NCBI RefSeq assembly: GCF_003352835.1
Contig: NZ_QLVD01000019.1
Span: forward strand, 372,001 to 436,000
Length of the DNA: 64,000 nucleotides
Source: Ornithinimicrobium murale
GTDB lineage: Bacteria > Actinomycetota > Actinomycetes > Actinomycetales > Dermatophilaceae
Direction: 5' to 3'
Part shown: one piece after another, positions 50,900 through 59,969 of the stretch
Position numbering within the stretch: position 1 is the stretch's first letter
How the letters are laid out: each line of letters opens with the position of its first letter
Translations under genes and position numbers: made by a program
Notes under the pieces: model-generated
What the model was told of the DNA's origin: nothing
Database searches by the model: none
What the model saw: only the letters and a program-made list of their open reading frames with translations

Positions 50900-51718
50900 G
50901 TGACGGACACCGCTAGCACTCCTGCCCACCGTTTTCTCGCGTTGCACCGACCCGGCCGGCCCGTGCTGCTGCCGAACGCCTGGGACGTGGGATCTGCCCG
51001 ACTGTTCGCATCCTTGGGGTTCGCGGCGCTGGCCACCACGAGCAGCGGCTTCGCAACCACGCGCGGTCAGCTGGATGGTGCGATCGGCCGCGAGGAGATC
51101 CTGGCCCACGCGGCGGAACTCGTGGGCGCAACAGAGTTGCCGGTGAGCGCTGACCTGGAGAACGGCTTCGCGCACGACCCCGACGGTGTGGCTGCGACTA
51201 TCCGGCTGGCTGTCGAAGCTGGCCTGGCCGGTGCTTCGATCGAGGACTACAGCGGCTCCGAGCAGGAACCGATCTATCCGTTCGCACAGGCTCGGGAGCG
51301 CGTGCTGGCCGCGGCCGAGGTGGCGCGCGCTGCGTCCACCAGGGTCGTGCTGACCGCACGCGCGGAGAACCACCTGCACGGTCGGGACGACCTGGCCGAC
51401 ACGATTCGGCGTCTGCAGGCCTTCGTGGAGGCCGGGGCAGACGTGGTCTACGCGCCCGGTCTGACTGACCTGGGGGACATCCGGCGCGTCACCGCCGAGG
51501 TCGGGGCGCCGGTCAATGTGTTGACCCGCACGGGCGGGCCCACCGTCTGTGAGCTGGCTGCGGCCGGCGTCGCGCGGATCTCCGTGGGCGGCGCCTTCGC
51601 CTTCGTCGGACTGGCTGCCGTCGCCGAGGCCGCGGGAGAGTTCCTCCACGAGGGAACCATCAGCTTCACCGAACGCGCTGGGGCCGGCTCGACCCTGGCC
51701 CAACAGGCCTTCGGCTAG
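50900..51718 (+). CDS. Isocitrate lyase/PEP mutase-family protein
   Basis: The 272-residue protein has the family core: RPVLLPNAWDVGSARLFASL, SADLENGFAHDPDGVAATIR (metal-binding Asp/Glu), GASIEDYSG and LTARAENHLHGRDD. It should cleave or form a C-C or C-P bond next to a carboxylate, as in phosphonomutases and methylisocitrate lyase-like enzymes; the ENG and missing KKCGH-type motif point to the oxaloacetate decarboxylase/PEP mutase-like subgroup. Monocistronic. Confidence 0.85.
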   Translation: MTDTASTPAHRFLALHRPGRPVLLPNAWDVGSARLFASLGFAALATTSSGFATTRGQLDGAIGREEILAHAAELVGATELPVSADLENGFAHDPDGVAATIRLAVEAGLAGASIEDYSGSEQEPIYPFAQARERVLAAAEVARAASTRVVLTARAENHLHGRDDLADTIRRLQAFVEAGADVVYAPGLTDLGDIRRVTAEVGAPVNVLTRTGGPTVCELAAAGVARISVGGAFAFVGLAAVAEAAGEFLHEGTISFTERAGAGSTLAQQAFG

Positions 51719-51757
51719 GAGCACGGGCCACGACTGCTGAGCCCAGCAGTGGTGAGT

Positions 51758-51827
51758 CCACCACTCTGAGCCCGCGACACCTGAGCCCTCGACCGCTGAG
51801 TTCACTACTCTGAGCCCGCGACACCTG
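51758..51827. repeat. Imperfect ~45-bp tandem duplication upstream of NRPS-like gene
   Basis: CTCTGAGCCCGCGACACCTG occurs at 51764-51783 and again near 51808-51827, embedded in similar flanks (GAGTCCACCA/GAGTTCACTA before). The repeat occupies the presumed leader of the synthetase gene. Confidence 0.55.
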
Positions 51828-51857
51828 TTGTTCATCCCGGCAAGGAACAATCCGCCC

Positions 51858-54800
51858 GTGCCCGAGCCTGTTCACCCGATCCCACCCGTGTTCCTGGCAG
51901 GAGACCGAGCCCCTGCGCCGCGGACCCTGTGCGAGGTCTTCGAGGCGACGGTGGCGGACGCGCCAGACGCTCTGGCCCTGGACAGCGGGGCGCAGACCCT
52001 GACCTACGCAGAGTTCCACGACGCCGCGGAACAGGTGGCCGAACGACTGGCCGAGGCCGGGATCGGTCGCGGTGCCCGCGTGGGGGTCCGGATCAAGTCC
52101 GGCACCACCGACCTCTACGTGGCGATCATGGGCACCCTCCGGGCAGGTGCCGCCTATGTCCCGGTGGACGCCGACGACCCGGACGAGCGGGCCACGGTGG
52201 TGTTCGCCGAGGCGAACGTCGCAGCGGTCCTGGGCAACGACCTGAGCCTCACCCTGCGCGAGGGTGGGCCGACCGGGGAGCCTGCGGAGGCGCCGACTCC
52301 AGACGATGATGCGTGGATCATCTTCACCTCCGGCTCGACCGGCACCCCCAAAGGGGTGGCGGTCACGCACCGCAGCGCTGTGGCGTTCGTGGACGCGGAG
52401 TCACGGATGTTCCTGCAGGACAACCCGATCGGACCGCAAGATCGGGTGATGGCAGGGCTGTCGGTGGCCTTTGACGCCAGCTGTGAGGAGATGTGGCTCG
52501 CGTGGGCCTACGGCGCCGCCCTGGTCCCGGCACCGCGCTCACTCGTGCGCTCCGGTGTCGACGTCGGCCCGTGGCTGGTGGCCAACGACATCACCGTGGT
52601 CTCGACCGTGCCGACCCTGGTCGCCCTCTGGCCGGCCACGTCGCTGGAGCAGGTCCGGCTGCTCATCATGGGTGGTGAGGCCTGCCCCGCAGAGCTCGCC
52701 GCCAGACTGCAGGCCCCCGGCCGGGAGGTCTGGAACACCTACGGTCCCACCGAGGCCACCGTCGTGGCCTGCGGAGCGGCCCTGGATGGCAGCGACCCGG
52801 TCCGGATCGGGCTCCCGCTCGACGGCTGGGACCTGGCGGTTGTCGACCAGCACGGTCGGCCGGTCGCCGAGGGAGCCTCGGGTGAGCTGATCATCGGCGG
52901 CGTCGGCCTGGCCCGATATCTGGACCCTGCCAAGGACGCCGAGAAGTACGCACCGATGCCCACGCTGGGGTGGGAGCGTGCCTACCGCTCGGGCGACATG
53001 GTGGTGAATGACCCCACCGGCCTCCTCTTCGCCGGGCGCGCGGACGACCAGGTCAAACTGGGCGGCCGGCGCGTCGAGCTGGGGGAGATCGACGGCCAGC
53101 TCCTCCGCCTCCCGGGTGTCGCCGGTGCGGCAGCTGCGGTGCGCACGACCACGTCCGGCAACCAGCTCCTGGTGGGCTACCTCGCCGTCGACGACAGCTA
53201 CAACTCCGAGACCGCCCTGGCCCTGCTACGTCAGCGCATGCCTGCCGCCCTGGTGCCCCGCCTGGCCGTCGTGGACGACCTGCCGACCAAGACCTCGGGG
53301 AAGGTCGACCGGGATGCTCTGCCCTGGCCGCTGGCCAGCAGTGGCACCGGGCCCACGGGCCTCAGCGAGCTCCAGCTGTGGATCGCCGAGATCTGGGTCG
53401 ACGTGCTGGGCGCCGAGGTGACGTCGGCCAAGGACGACTTCTTCGACTTCGGCGGCGGCTCCCTCACGGCCGCACAGGTCGTGGGGCGCCTGCGGGAGCA
53501 GTATCCAGAGGTGGCCGTCGGCGACATCTACCGCCACCCACGCCTCGGGGACCTGGCCGGCGCGCTGGAGAAGCTCGGCCCAGGTCCGGCCAGGTCCGAC
53601 CGGACCATCCCGCCCATCCGGCGCAAGACCCAGGTCGGGCAGTTGCTGGCCCTGCTGCCCCTGCGCACCCTGGCGGCCGGGCGATGGATCGCCTGGGTGC
53701 TGGCCGGGGCCAACCTGGCCCACGGCATACCTGGTCTGGCCTGGCTGCCCACGTTCCCACTGTGGTTGGTCGTCCTCTCGGCCGTGGTCTTCCTGGTCCC
53801 GCCGGTGCGGATGGCGCTGGCCGCCCTGCTGATCAGAGGGACGCTCCGCGGGGTGCGTCCCGGGTCCTGGCCCCGCGGTGGCAAGGTGCACCTGCGGGTG
53901 TGGCTCGCGGCACGGATCCAGGACGAGCTGGCCGCTGTCTCGGTCGCCGGCGCTCCCTTCCTGCCGTGGTACGCCCGCCTCCTCGGCGCCAGAATCCGAC
54001 CCGACGTGGACCTGCACGCCCTCCCACCGGTGACCGGCATGCTGGAGGTCGGCCGGGGTGCCTCCATCGAACCCGAGGTGGACCTGACCGGCTACTGGAT
54101 CGACGGGGACCTGGTGCACATCCAGCCGATCCGCGTCGGTGCGCACGCCCGCATCGGGGCGCGCAGCACCCTGGGGCCGGGTGCCCGGGTGCGTCCGGGT
54201 GCGATCATCGCCCCCGGTTCCCTCGTGCTCAGCGAGGTGCCGGCGGGGGAGACCTGGTCCGGTGCCCCCGCCGAGCGGGTCTCGGAGACAGCACGCGGCC
54301 CCTGGTCGGAGGAGCGCCCACCGAAGGGGCGGGTGTGGTGGCTCGGCTACGCGCTCGCCGGTGTGCTGGTGGCCGGTCTCCCTGTGCTGGCCACGGGCGT
54401 GGGCGCGGCGGCCCTGTGGCCCGCTGTGCAGGGGGCGGACACGTGGGGTGCCGCCCTGCGTGCCGGTCTCCCGTGGCTGCCGCTCGCGGCACTGCTGGGG
54501 TATGCCGTGCTGGGACTTCTCGTGCTTGTCCTGGTCCGCGTGTGTGGGCTGGGGCTCCGGGCCGGGTTCTATCCGACCCGCTCCGCCTCGGGCCTGCGGA
54601 TCTGGCTGACCTTCCGCGTGCTTGATGAGGCACGCACCTGGCTCTTCCCGTTGTACTCCGGGGCTCTCACCCCACTGTGGCTGAGCCTGCTGGGCGCCCG
54701 GGTCGGCAGGGGCGTCGAGGCCTCGACGGTGCTGCTGATCCCGAAGTTCGCCCACATCAACGACCACGCCTTCCTGGCCGACGACACTCTCATCGGCTGC

Positions 54801-55730
54801 TACGAGCTGGGCGGCGGCTGGATCCGCGTGGAGCACGTCAAGATCGGCAAGCGTGCCTTCGTGGGCAACTCGGGCATGGTCTCGGCCGGGCGCAAGGTGC
54901 CGCGGGAGTCGCTCGTGGCCGTCTTGTCCGCGGCGCCTCAACGCAAGACGGTGAAGAAGGGGTCGTCGTGGCTGGGCAGCCCGCCCACCAGGCTGCGCCG
55001 GGCCGCCGACGAGGCTGACGCGAGCCGCACCTATGACCCACCCACCCGACTCAAGATCCTGCGCGGCATCGTCGAGACCTGCCGACTGGTGGTCCTGCTG
55101 CTCCAGGTGGCGCTCCACGTCACGGTGGCGGCGGCACTGCTGGCGCTGCTGTCCTGGCACCCGCTTGCCGCCTTCGCCCTCGGCGGGGTGGTGCTGGCCC
55201 TGGCCGGGGTGGTCGCCGCCCTGCTCACAGTGGCCGCGAAGTGGTCACTGGTGCGTCGGCATACGACCCAGGACCATCCCCTCTGGTCCGGTTTCGTCTG
55301 GCGCAACGAGCTGGCCGACACCTTCACCGAGGTGCTGGCCGCGCCGTGGTTCGCCTCGGTCACCCAGGGCACGGTGGCGCTCAACGTCTGGCTGCGGATG
55401 CTGGGCGCCGACATCGGCCGCGGGGTCTGGTGCGACAGCTACTGGCTCCCCGAGACCGACCTGGTGCACCTGGGCGACGGATCGACGGTCAACCACGGCT
55501 GCGTCGTGCAGACCCATCTGTTCCACGACCGGGTGCTGAGCATGGACCGGGTCACCCTGCGCCGGGGCGCAACACTGGGGCCCAACAGCGTGATCCTGCC
55601 CGCCGCAACGATCGGCCGGCACAGCACGATCGGCCCGGCCTCCCTGGTGATGCGCGGGGAGTCGGTACCCTCCCAGACGCGGTGGATCGGCAACCCGATC
55701 GGCCCGTGGGACCAGGAGGATGAGCTGTGA
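51858..55730 (+). CDS. Pls-like NRPS-related synthetase: adenylation, carrier, membrane and beta-helix domains
   Basis: The ~1290-residue protein begins with an amino acid adenylation domain (about 20-490; TSGSTGTPKGVAVTHRS, ADDQVKLGGRRVELGEID, PTKTSGKVDRD), then a carrier protein with FFDFGGGSLT (Ser at about 535), and then three modules with paired membrane helices and left-handed beta-helix/hexapeptide segments (GARIRPDVDLH, GARVGRGVEAS, GADIGRGVWCD). There is no condensation or thioesterase domain. This matches the architecture and size of epsilon-poly-L-lysine synthetase (Pls). The product here is unknown. GTG 51858 is preferred (AAGGAA upstream); TTG 51828 is possible. It overlaps an M1 peptidase gene. 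Confidence 0.85.
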   Translation: MPEPVHPIPPVFLAGDRAPAPRTLCEVFEATVADAPDALALDSGAQTLTYAEFHDAAEQVAERLAEAGIGRGARVGVRIKSGTTDLYVAIMGTLRAGAAYVPVDADDPDERATVVFAEANVAAVLGNDLSLTLREGGPTGEPAEAPTPDDDAWIIFTSGSTGTPKGVAVTHRSAVAFVDAESRMFLQDNPIGPQDRVMAGLSVAFDASCEEMWLAWAYGAALVPAPRSLVRSGVDVGPWLVANDITVVSTVPTLVALWPATSLEQVRLLIMGGEACPAELAARLQAPGREVWNTYGPTEATVVACGAALDGSDPVRIGLPLDGWDLAVVDQHGRPVAEGASGELIIGGVGLARYLDPAKDAEKYAPMPTLGWERAYRSGDMVVNDPTGLLFAGRADDQVKLGGRRVELGEIDGQLLRLPGVAGAAAAVRTTTSGNQLLVGYLAVDDSYNSETALALLRQRMPAALVPRLAVVDDLPTKTSGKVDRDALPWPLASSGTGPTGLSELQLWIAEIWVDVLGAEVTSAKDDFFDFGGGSLTAAQVVGRLREQYPEVAVGDIYRHPRLGDLAGALEKLGPGPARSDRTIPPIRRKTQVGQLLALLPLRTLAAGRWIAWVLAGANLAHGIPGLAWLPTFPLWLVVLSAVVFLVPPVRMALAALLIRGTLRGVRPGSWPRGGKVHLRVWLAARIQDELAAVSVAGAPFLPWYARLLGARIRPDVDLHALPPVTGMLEVGRGASIEPEVDLTGYWIDGDLVHIQPIRVGAHARIGARSTLGPGARVRPGAIIAPGSLVLSEVPAGETWSGAPAERVSETARGPWSEERPPKGRVWWLGYALAGVLVAGLPVLATGVGAAALWPAVQGADTWGAALRAGLPWLPLAALLGYAVLGLLVLVLVRVCGLGLRAGFYPTRSASGLRIWLTFRVLDEARTWLFPLYSGALTPLWLSLLGARVGRGVEASTVLLIPKFAHINDHAFLADDTLIGCYELGGGWIRVEHVKIGKRAFVGNSGMVSAGRKVPRESLVAVLSAAPQRKTVKKGSSWLGSPPTRLRRAADEADASRTYDPPTRLKILRGIVETCRLVVLLLQVALHVTVAAALLALLSWHPLAAFALGGVVLALAGVVAALLTVAAKWSLVRRHTTQDHPLWSGFVWRNELADTFTEVLAAPWFASVTQGTVALNVWLRMLGADIGRGVWCDSYWLPETDLVHLGDGSTVNHGCVVQTHLFHDRVLSMDRVTLRRGATLGPNSVILPAATIGRHSTIGPASLVMRGESVPSQTRWIGNPIGPWDQEDEL

Positions 55731-57025
55731 GAGGTGCCGATCCCTATATCTCGGGGCACGGGGATCTGCGGTATGCCGTGGCGCACTACGACCTGTCCCT
55801 CACCTATGCGCTGCCCAGCAACAAGCTCGACGGGACGGCCGTGCTCACCTGTCGGGCGCTGGAGCCGCTCTCGCAGGTCGCCCTGGACCTGCGGCTCAAG
55901 CCGCTGAAGGTTTCGGTGGCGGGACGCCGCGTGAGCCGGCACAAGTTCCTGGGTGGCCGGCTGACGATCTCGCTGGCAGAGCAGGTGGAGCCGGGGGAGG
56001 AGTTCACCGTCACCGTGAAGTACTCCGGCAATCCCGGGCCGATCCGCAAGCGTGGACAGGACCCTGCCGGGTGGGAGGAGCTGGAGGACGGCGTCATCGT
56101 CGCCTCGCAGCCGCACGGGGCACCGTCCTGGTTCCCCTGCAACGACCGGGTCTCCGACAAGGCCACCTACGACCTGAGCCTGGTCACCGCCGCCGACTAC
56201 CACGTGGAGTTCAGCGGGGAACCGGTGGCGGTGCAGCGGCGGGGCGCCAACCGCACCTGGACCTTCCGGCAGACCGAGCCCATCGCGCCCTACCTGGCCA
56301 CGGTCCAGATCGGGCGTTACACCGTGACCGAGCAGGAGGCCGTCGTGCCGCTGCGGGTCGTCGGTCCGGCCAACATCAAGCGCCACGGTTTCGCCGCCTC
56401 GTTCGGCAGGCAGCCCGAGATGATCGCGTTCTTCGTGGACCGGTTCGGGCCGTACCCGTTCAGCGGCTACACCGCCGTCATCACCGACGACCCGCTGGAG
56501 ATCCCGCTGGAGTCGGCGTCCCTGTCGACGTTCGGGCGCAACTTCGCCTCCGACGACTGGGAGTCGGTGCGCCTGGTGGCCCACGAGATGGCGCACCAGT
56601 GGTTCGGCAACGCGGTGACCGCGGGGGAGTGGCGCGACATCTGGTTGCACGAGGGCTTCGCCTGCTATGCCGAGTGGCTGTGGTCGCAGGAGTGTGGTCA
56701 CCGGTCGGCGGAGGAGTGGGCCCGCCATCATCACGGCATCCTCGCCGAGGAGACCCAGCGGGCGCCGCTCAGTGACCCGACACCGGCGCTGATGTTCGAG
56801 GACTGGGTCTACAAGCGCGGAGCCCTGACCCTGCACGCGCTGCGGTCCGAGGTCGGCGAGGAGACGTTCTTTGCGATCCTGCGGTCGTGGGTGTCCAGCC
56901 ACCGGGGTGGCTCGGTGACCACGCAGCAGTTCATCACGCACTGCTCGCAGGCCGCGGAGCGAGACCTGGCCGGGTGGTTCCGTCCCTGGCTGGACGAGAC
57001 GGAGCTGCCCGGACTGCCCGGCTGA
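55727..57025 (+). CDS. M1-family metallopeptidase (aminopeptidase)
   Basis: The 432-residue protein has the M1 zinc site HEMAHQWFGN followed 18 residues later by the third ligand Glu in WLHEGFACYAEW, and the upstream substrate region ESASLSTFGRN in place of the typical GAMEN, so N-terminal amine recognition may differ. It is short for M1 (no C-terminal helical domain). The GTG overlaps the synthetase stop by 4 bases. Coupling to a Pls-like synthetase suggests it trims or degrades the poly-amino acid, or gives self-protection; inference. Confidence 0.85.
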   Translation: MRGADPYISGHGDLRYAVAHYDLSLTYALPSNKLDGTAVLTCRALEPLSQVALDLRLKPLKVSVAGRRVSRHKFLGGRLTISLAEQVEPGEEFTVTVKYSGNPGPIRKRGQDPAGWEELEDGVIVASQPHGAPSWFPCNDRVSDKATYDLSLVTAADYHVEFSGEPVAVQRRGANRTWTFRQTEPIAPYLATVQIGRYTVTEQEAVVPLRVVGPANIKRHGFAASFGRQPEMIAFFVDRFGPYPFSGYTAVITDDPLEIPLESASLSTFGRNFASDDWESVRLVAHEMAHQWFGNAVTAGEWRDIWLHEGFACYAEWLWSQECGHRSAEEWARHHHGILAEETQRAPLSDPTPALMFEDWVYKRGALTLHALRSEVGEETFFAILRSWVSSHRGGSVTTQQFITHCSQAAERDLAGWFRPWLDETELPGLPG

Positions 57026-57101
57026 GGCGCGACCACAGCGCGATCCGGGCTCGGAGCCTCGCACGGTGGTCAGCTCCGGTCGTCACTGCTTGACTGTCCA
57101 G

Positions 57102-57551
57102 ATGGTTCGCGAACTGTCGCCACGGTTAGCCGCGATCGTCGACGCCCTGCCCCTGCGGCCGGGTCTGCGGGTGCTGGAGATCGGGGGAGCCCCCGGTGCG
57201 GCAGCGCGAGCAGTGGCACAGCGACTGGGACCGGGCGGTCACATCCTGGTGATCGACCGGTCCGCCACAGGGGTGTCCCAGATCGAGCGGCTCGCGGCCG
57301 CGGAGATTCAACGCGGGGTGCTCAGCGCTCGCTGCGTGAGCGCTGAAGACTTCTGCCTCAGGGAGGGCGAGGCCGCCTTCGACCTCGCCTTCGCGGTCCG
57401 GGTGGGCGCGCTCGACGGACGGCACCCTGAGGCCGGGAGCATTGCCCGGCAGCGGATCCGGGCCGCGCTGGTGCCGGGTGGACCGCTCTTCGTTGACGGC
57501 GGGGACCCGCTGCGCCAGGTTCGTCTCGAGGCACCTGACCGCGCCTGGTGA
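57102..57551 (+). CDS. SAM-dependent methyltransferase-like protein
   Basis: The 149-residue protein has a class I methyltransferase motif I (VLEIGGAPGAAARAVAQRLG) and a downstream acidic position (ILVIDRSATGVSQIERL), with FDLAFAVRVGAL as the motif IV region. It is shorter than typical enzymes. The ATG at 57102 starts the domain. Substrate unknown. Confidence 0.7.
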   Translation: MVRELSPRLAAIVDALPLRPGLRVLEIGGAPGAAARAVAQRLGPGGHILVIDRSATGVSQIERLAAAEIQRGVLSARCVSAEDFCLREGEAAFDLAFAVRVGALDGRHPEAGSIARQRIRAALVPGGPLFVDGGDPLRQVRLEAPDRAW

Positions 57552-57593
57552 AAGGTGGTTGTCCGCACCCCGGTTCTCAGTCATCCTCGAGGG

Positions 57594-57953
57594 ATGACGA
57601 GCACGCCGTATGCCGACAGTTGGGTTTCCGTGCGCCGCGAGGATGGTGAGCTGATCGGCTTCGTGGCACCGGAGCCCGAGGGGTGGCGTCCGCTGACGGT
57701 CTTCGGGCACCCGCTGGCCGATGTCGCGGACCGGGCGACGGCCGAGGACCGACTGCACGCCGTCGGCCTGGGCTACCTCGCGGGCAAGTGGGAGCTGCGC
57801 GACGGGGAGGACTGGATCAGCGCGCAGCTCGTGGAGGCCTCACCGGCCGGGGTGACGGTGCAGCTCGTCGACTTCTTCGACCACGCGGACCGCTATGGCG
57901 AGCGCCAGAGGCTCGCCGCACCGGTGGGTGACGATCGGCTGCGCCCAGCCTGA
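57594..57953 (+). CDS. Conserved-looking hypothetical protein
   Basis: The 119-residue protein (ATG 57594) is acidic and Trp-containing (WVSVRREDGELIGFVAPEPE; YLAGKWELRDGEDWISAQLV) with a beta-rich pattern. No family is recognised and no signal peptide is visible. A three-unit tandem repeat follows its stop. Confidence 0.55.
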   Translation: MTSTPYADSWVSVRREDGELIGFVAPEPEGWRPLTVFGHPLADVADRATAEDRLHAVGLGYLAGKWELRDGEDWISAQLVEASPAGVTVQLVDFFDHADRYGERQRLAAPVGDDRLRPA

Positions 57954-58047
57954 TCTCGGGTGGCCGTGCGCTCGGTGGGCTTCAGTCTCGGGTGGTCGTG
58001 CGCTCGGTGGGGTCCAGTCTCGGGTGGTCGTGCGCTCGGTCGGATGG
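57954..58047. repeat. 32-bp tandem repeat, about three units
   Basis: Units at 57954-57985, 57986-58017 and 58018-58047 share TCTCGGGTGGTCGTGCGCTC with one or two substitutions each; the third is slightly short. The array fills the gap between convergent genes and is a candidate variable-number locus. Confidence 0.75.
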
Positions 58048-58057
58048 GTGGGTGGAC

Positions 58058-59704
58058 TCAGGCTTGGCCGCGGTAGAAACCGACCCGGGCGAGAGGCTCG
58101 ACGAGCTGCTCCTCCTCGTAGGAGAGGTGTGAGAGCAGCGTGTCGCTGAGGGCGTTCACGGCCTCATCCAGCCCGGAGAAGTCCCCCGGGTCGGAGACGA
58201 GCTCCACGAGCGCCCGGTCGACAGACTCGATGACGTCATGGATGACGACATGCTCCTGCTCGAGACGGTCCAGCACGGGAGCCAGCGACTGCTCGGCCGA
58301 ACGCAGGTGCGGGAAGACCGAGGCGTCCTCCATGCCGTGGTGCTGGGTGACGGTGGCGCAGTAGCGGGCGCAGTAGGCGCCGAGCGTCCAGTTGTTCTGC
58401 TTCATGGTCATCTCGTTGAGCGAGGAGCGGGCCGAGCCCACGTCGAGGGTGTTGGCCTTGACCTGATCGATGATCGAGCGCACCTGCTTGAGTTCGTCGC
58501 GCAGCATGTCGTGCACATCGATCAGGTGCTTGCCCATCTGGGCCCCGCGCGCGGTGTAGCTGACCTCCGGCCCGGACTCGGCACGTCGAGGGCGGGTCGA
58601 CTCGTCCCACGGCATCGAGGTGCCCAGGCGGGTGCCGTCGTCGGGGGTCGGTTGCACACCGAGCCGGTCGTACTGCCCCTGGGATGTCGTCGCGGTCGCG
58701 CCCGGTGCTGTCACCGCCGCGGTGCCGGATCCCGTGGAGGTCACGATGCGGCCGTGCGCGTCGCTTGCCGGCGCCGCCGCTGGCGTGTCGACCGGGGTGA
58801 CCTGTGACTCGGCGGCCTCGCGCTCTCGGGCGACCATCTCCCGGACCGCCGGAGCGACCTCCTGACCAAAGACCTGGATGGTGCTCGGATCGTCGGTCGC
58901 CAGGATGAAACTGCCGATCCCGTGCGACAGGGCCAGCTCGGCGAGCCGTTCCACCCATGCGTCGGTCGCGCCGCGGGGCGGGTTGATGTTGAGCAGCCGG
59001 CGGACGTCGCGCGGGTCCCGGCCCGCTGTGTCGGCAGCCTCATCGATGATGGCATTGCCGGTGCGCAGGTCGTCATCGGACTTCAGATACCCCTCAGAGG
59101 GCAGCCAGCCGTCGGCAAGCCGACCCGTGACCCGCAGCATCCGGGGTTTATAGGCGCCCAGCCAGATGCCCACGTCGTGGGCCGGCGCCGGACCACGCTT
59201 GGCGCCGACAGCTCGGTGGAACTCACCCTCGACCCGCAGCACCGAGGTGTCACCGGCCGCCCAGATGCCGCGGATGACGGCGATCGCCTCCTCCAGCGCC
59301 TGCACCGACTGCCCGGGGGTAAGCCGCTCGGCGCCCATCGCGACCATGGCTTCCCAGAAGGCGCCGGTGCCCAGCCCGAGCTCGACCCGACCGTTGCTCA
59401 GCAGGTCCAGGCTGGCTGCCGAGCGGGCCAGCACGGCGGGCTGGCGCAGCGGGAGGTTGGCGACGTTGGGCGCCAGGTGCACGAGCTCGGTCCGCGCCGC
59501 GACATAGCTCAGGAGTGTCCACGTGTCGAGAAAACCGGGCTGGTAGGGGTGGTCCTGGAAGGTGACCAGATCCAGACCTGCCGTCTCGCTCAGCTGCGCG
59601 AGGGTCACCGCCTGCTGCGGCTGCTGGTTGGTCGGGGTGTGGAAGGTTCCGAACTGCAGCTCGTGGCCATAGTCCGTGGTGCCGGGAGTCGTCTGCGAGG
59701 TCAC
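58058..59704 (-). CDS. Luciferase-like flavin monooxygenase fused to a hemerythrin domain
   Basis: The 548-residue protein has an N-terminal luciferase-like (F420/FMN) barrel (about 10-320; FGTFHTPTNQQPQQAVTLAQ, FQDHPYQPGFLDTWTLLSYV, GRVELGLGTGAFWEAMVAMG), an Ala/Thr-rich linker (about 330-400), and a C-terminal hemerythrin/HHE domain with LIDVHDMLRDEL, HHGMEDASVFPHL, EQEHVVIHDVIE and HLSYEEEQ, the spaced His/Glu iron ligands. The fusion joins flavin chemistry to a di-iron oxygen or NO sensor. GTG at 59704 is chosen; no strong ribosome site is seen. Confidence 0.8.
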   Translation of the reverse strand: MTSQTTPGTTDYGHELQFGTFHTPTNQQPQQAVTLAQLSETAGLDLVTFQDHPYQPGFLDTWTLLSYVAARTELVHLAPNVANLPLRQPAVLARSAASLDLLSNGRVELGLGTGAFWEAMVAMGAERLTPGQSVQALEEAIAVIRGIWAAGDTSVLRVEGEFHRAVGAKRGPAPAHDVGIWLGAYKPRMLRVTGRLADGWLPSEGYLKSDDDLRTGNAIIDEAADTAGRDPRDVRRLLNINPPRGATDAWVERLAELALSHGIGSFILATDDPSTIQVFGQEVAPAVREMVAREREAAESQVTPVDTPAAAPASDAHGRIVTSTGSGTAAVTAPGATATTSQGQYDRLGVQPTPDDGTRLGTSMPWDESTRPRRAESGPEVSYTARGAQMGKHLIDVHDMLRDELKQVRSIIDQVKANTLDVGSARSSLNEMTMKQNNWTLGAYCARYCATVTQHHGMEDASVFPHLRSAEQSLAPVLDRLEQEHVVIHDVIESVDRALVELVSDPGDFSGLDEAVNALSDTLLSHLSYEEEQLVEPLARVGFYRGQA

Positions 59705-59969
59705 GTGGGGCACAACACCGCAGCGGCGGCGCTTTAGTCCCGGCAGGCTGGCCGCCTGATTGAGTGCCAGGGCGCGCAAAGCAGCGGCCGCCGGGCGACT
59801 GGCATCGGTTGAGTCCGCCATGCGCTCAGCCCATCGTGGTGGCCCACGTGTCAAGGGCCTCCTGCACTGCTGATCCGCCGCCTGCTGATCCGCGCGGTGC
59901 CGATGTCCCTGGTCGTGCGTCACCTGTGGAGCGTCAACTGGCGCCGCGCGACCCGGCCGGGCAGCGTCC
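59705..59969. other. Intergenic region with dispersed repeat copy 3
   Basis: No gene is seen in these 265 bases. 59758-59788 is the third copy of the 31-base repeat found twice after pntB, in the same orientation, with matching flanks (GGCCGCCTGA before it). Confidence 0.55.
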
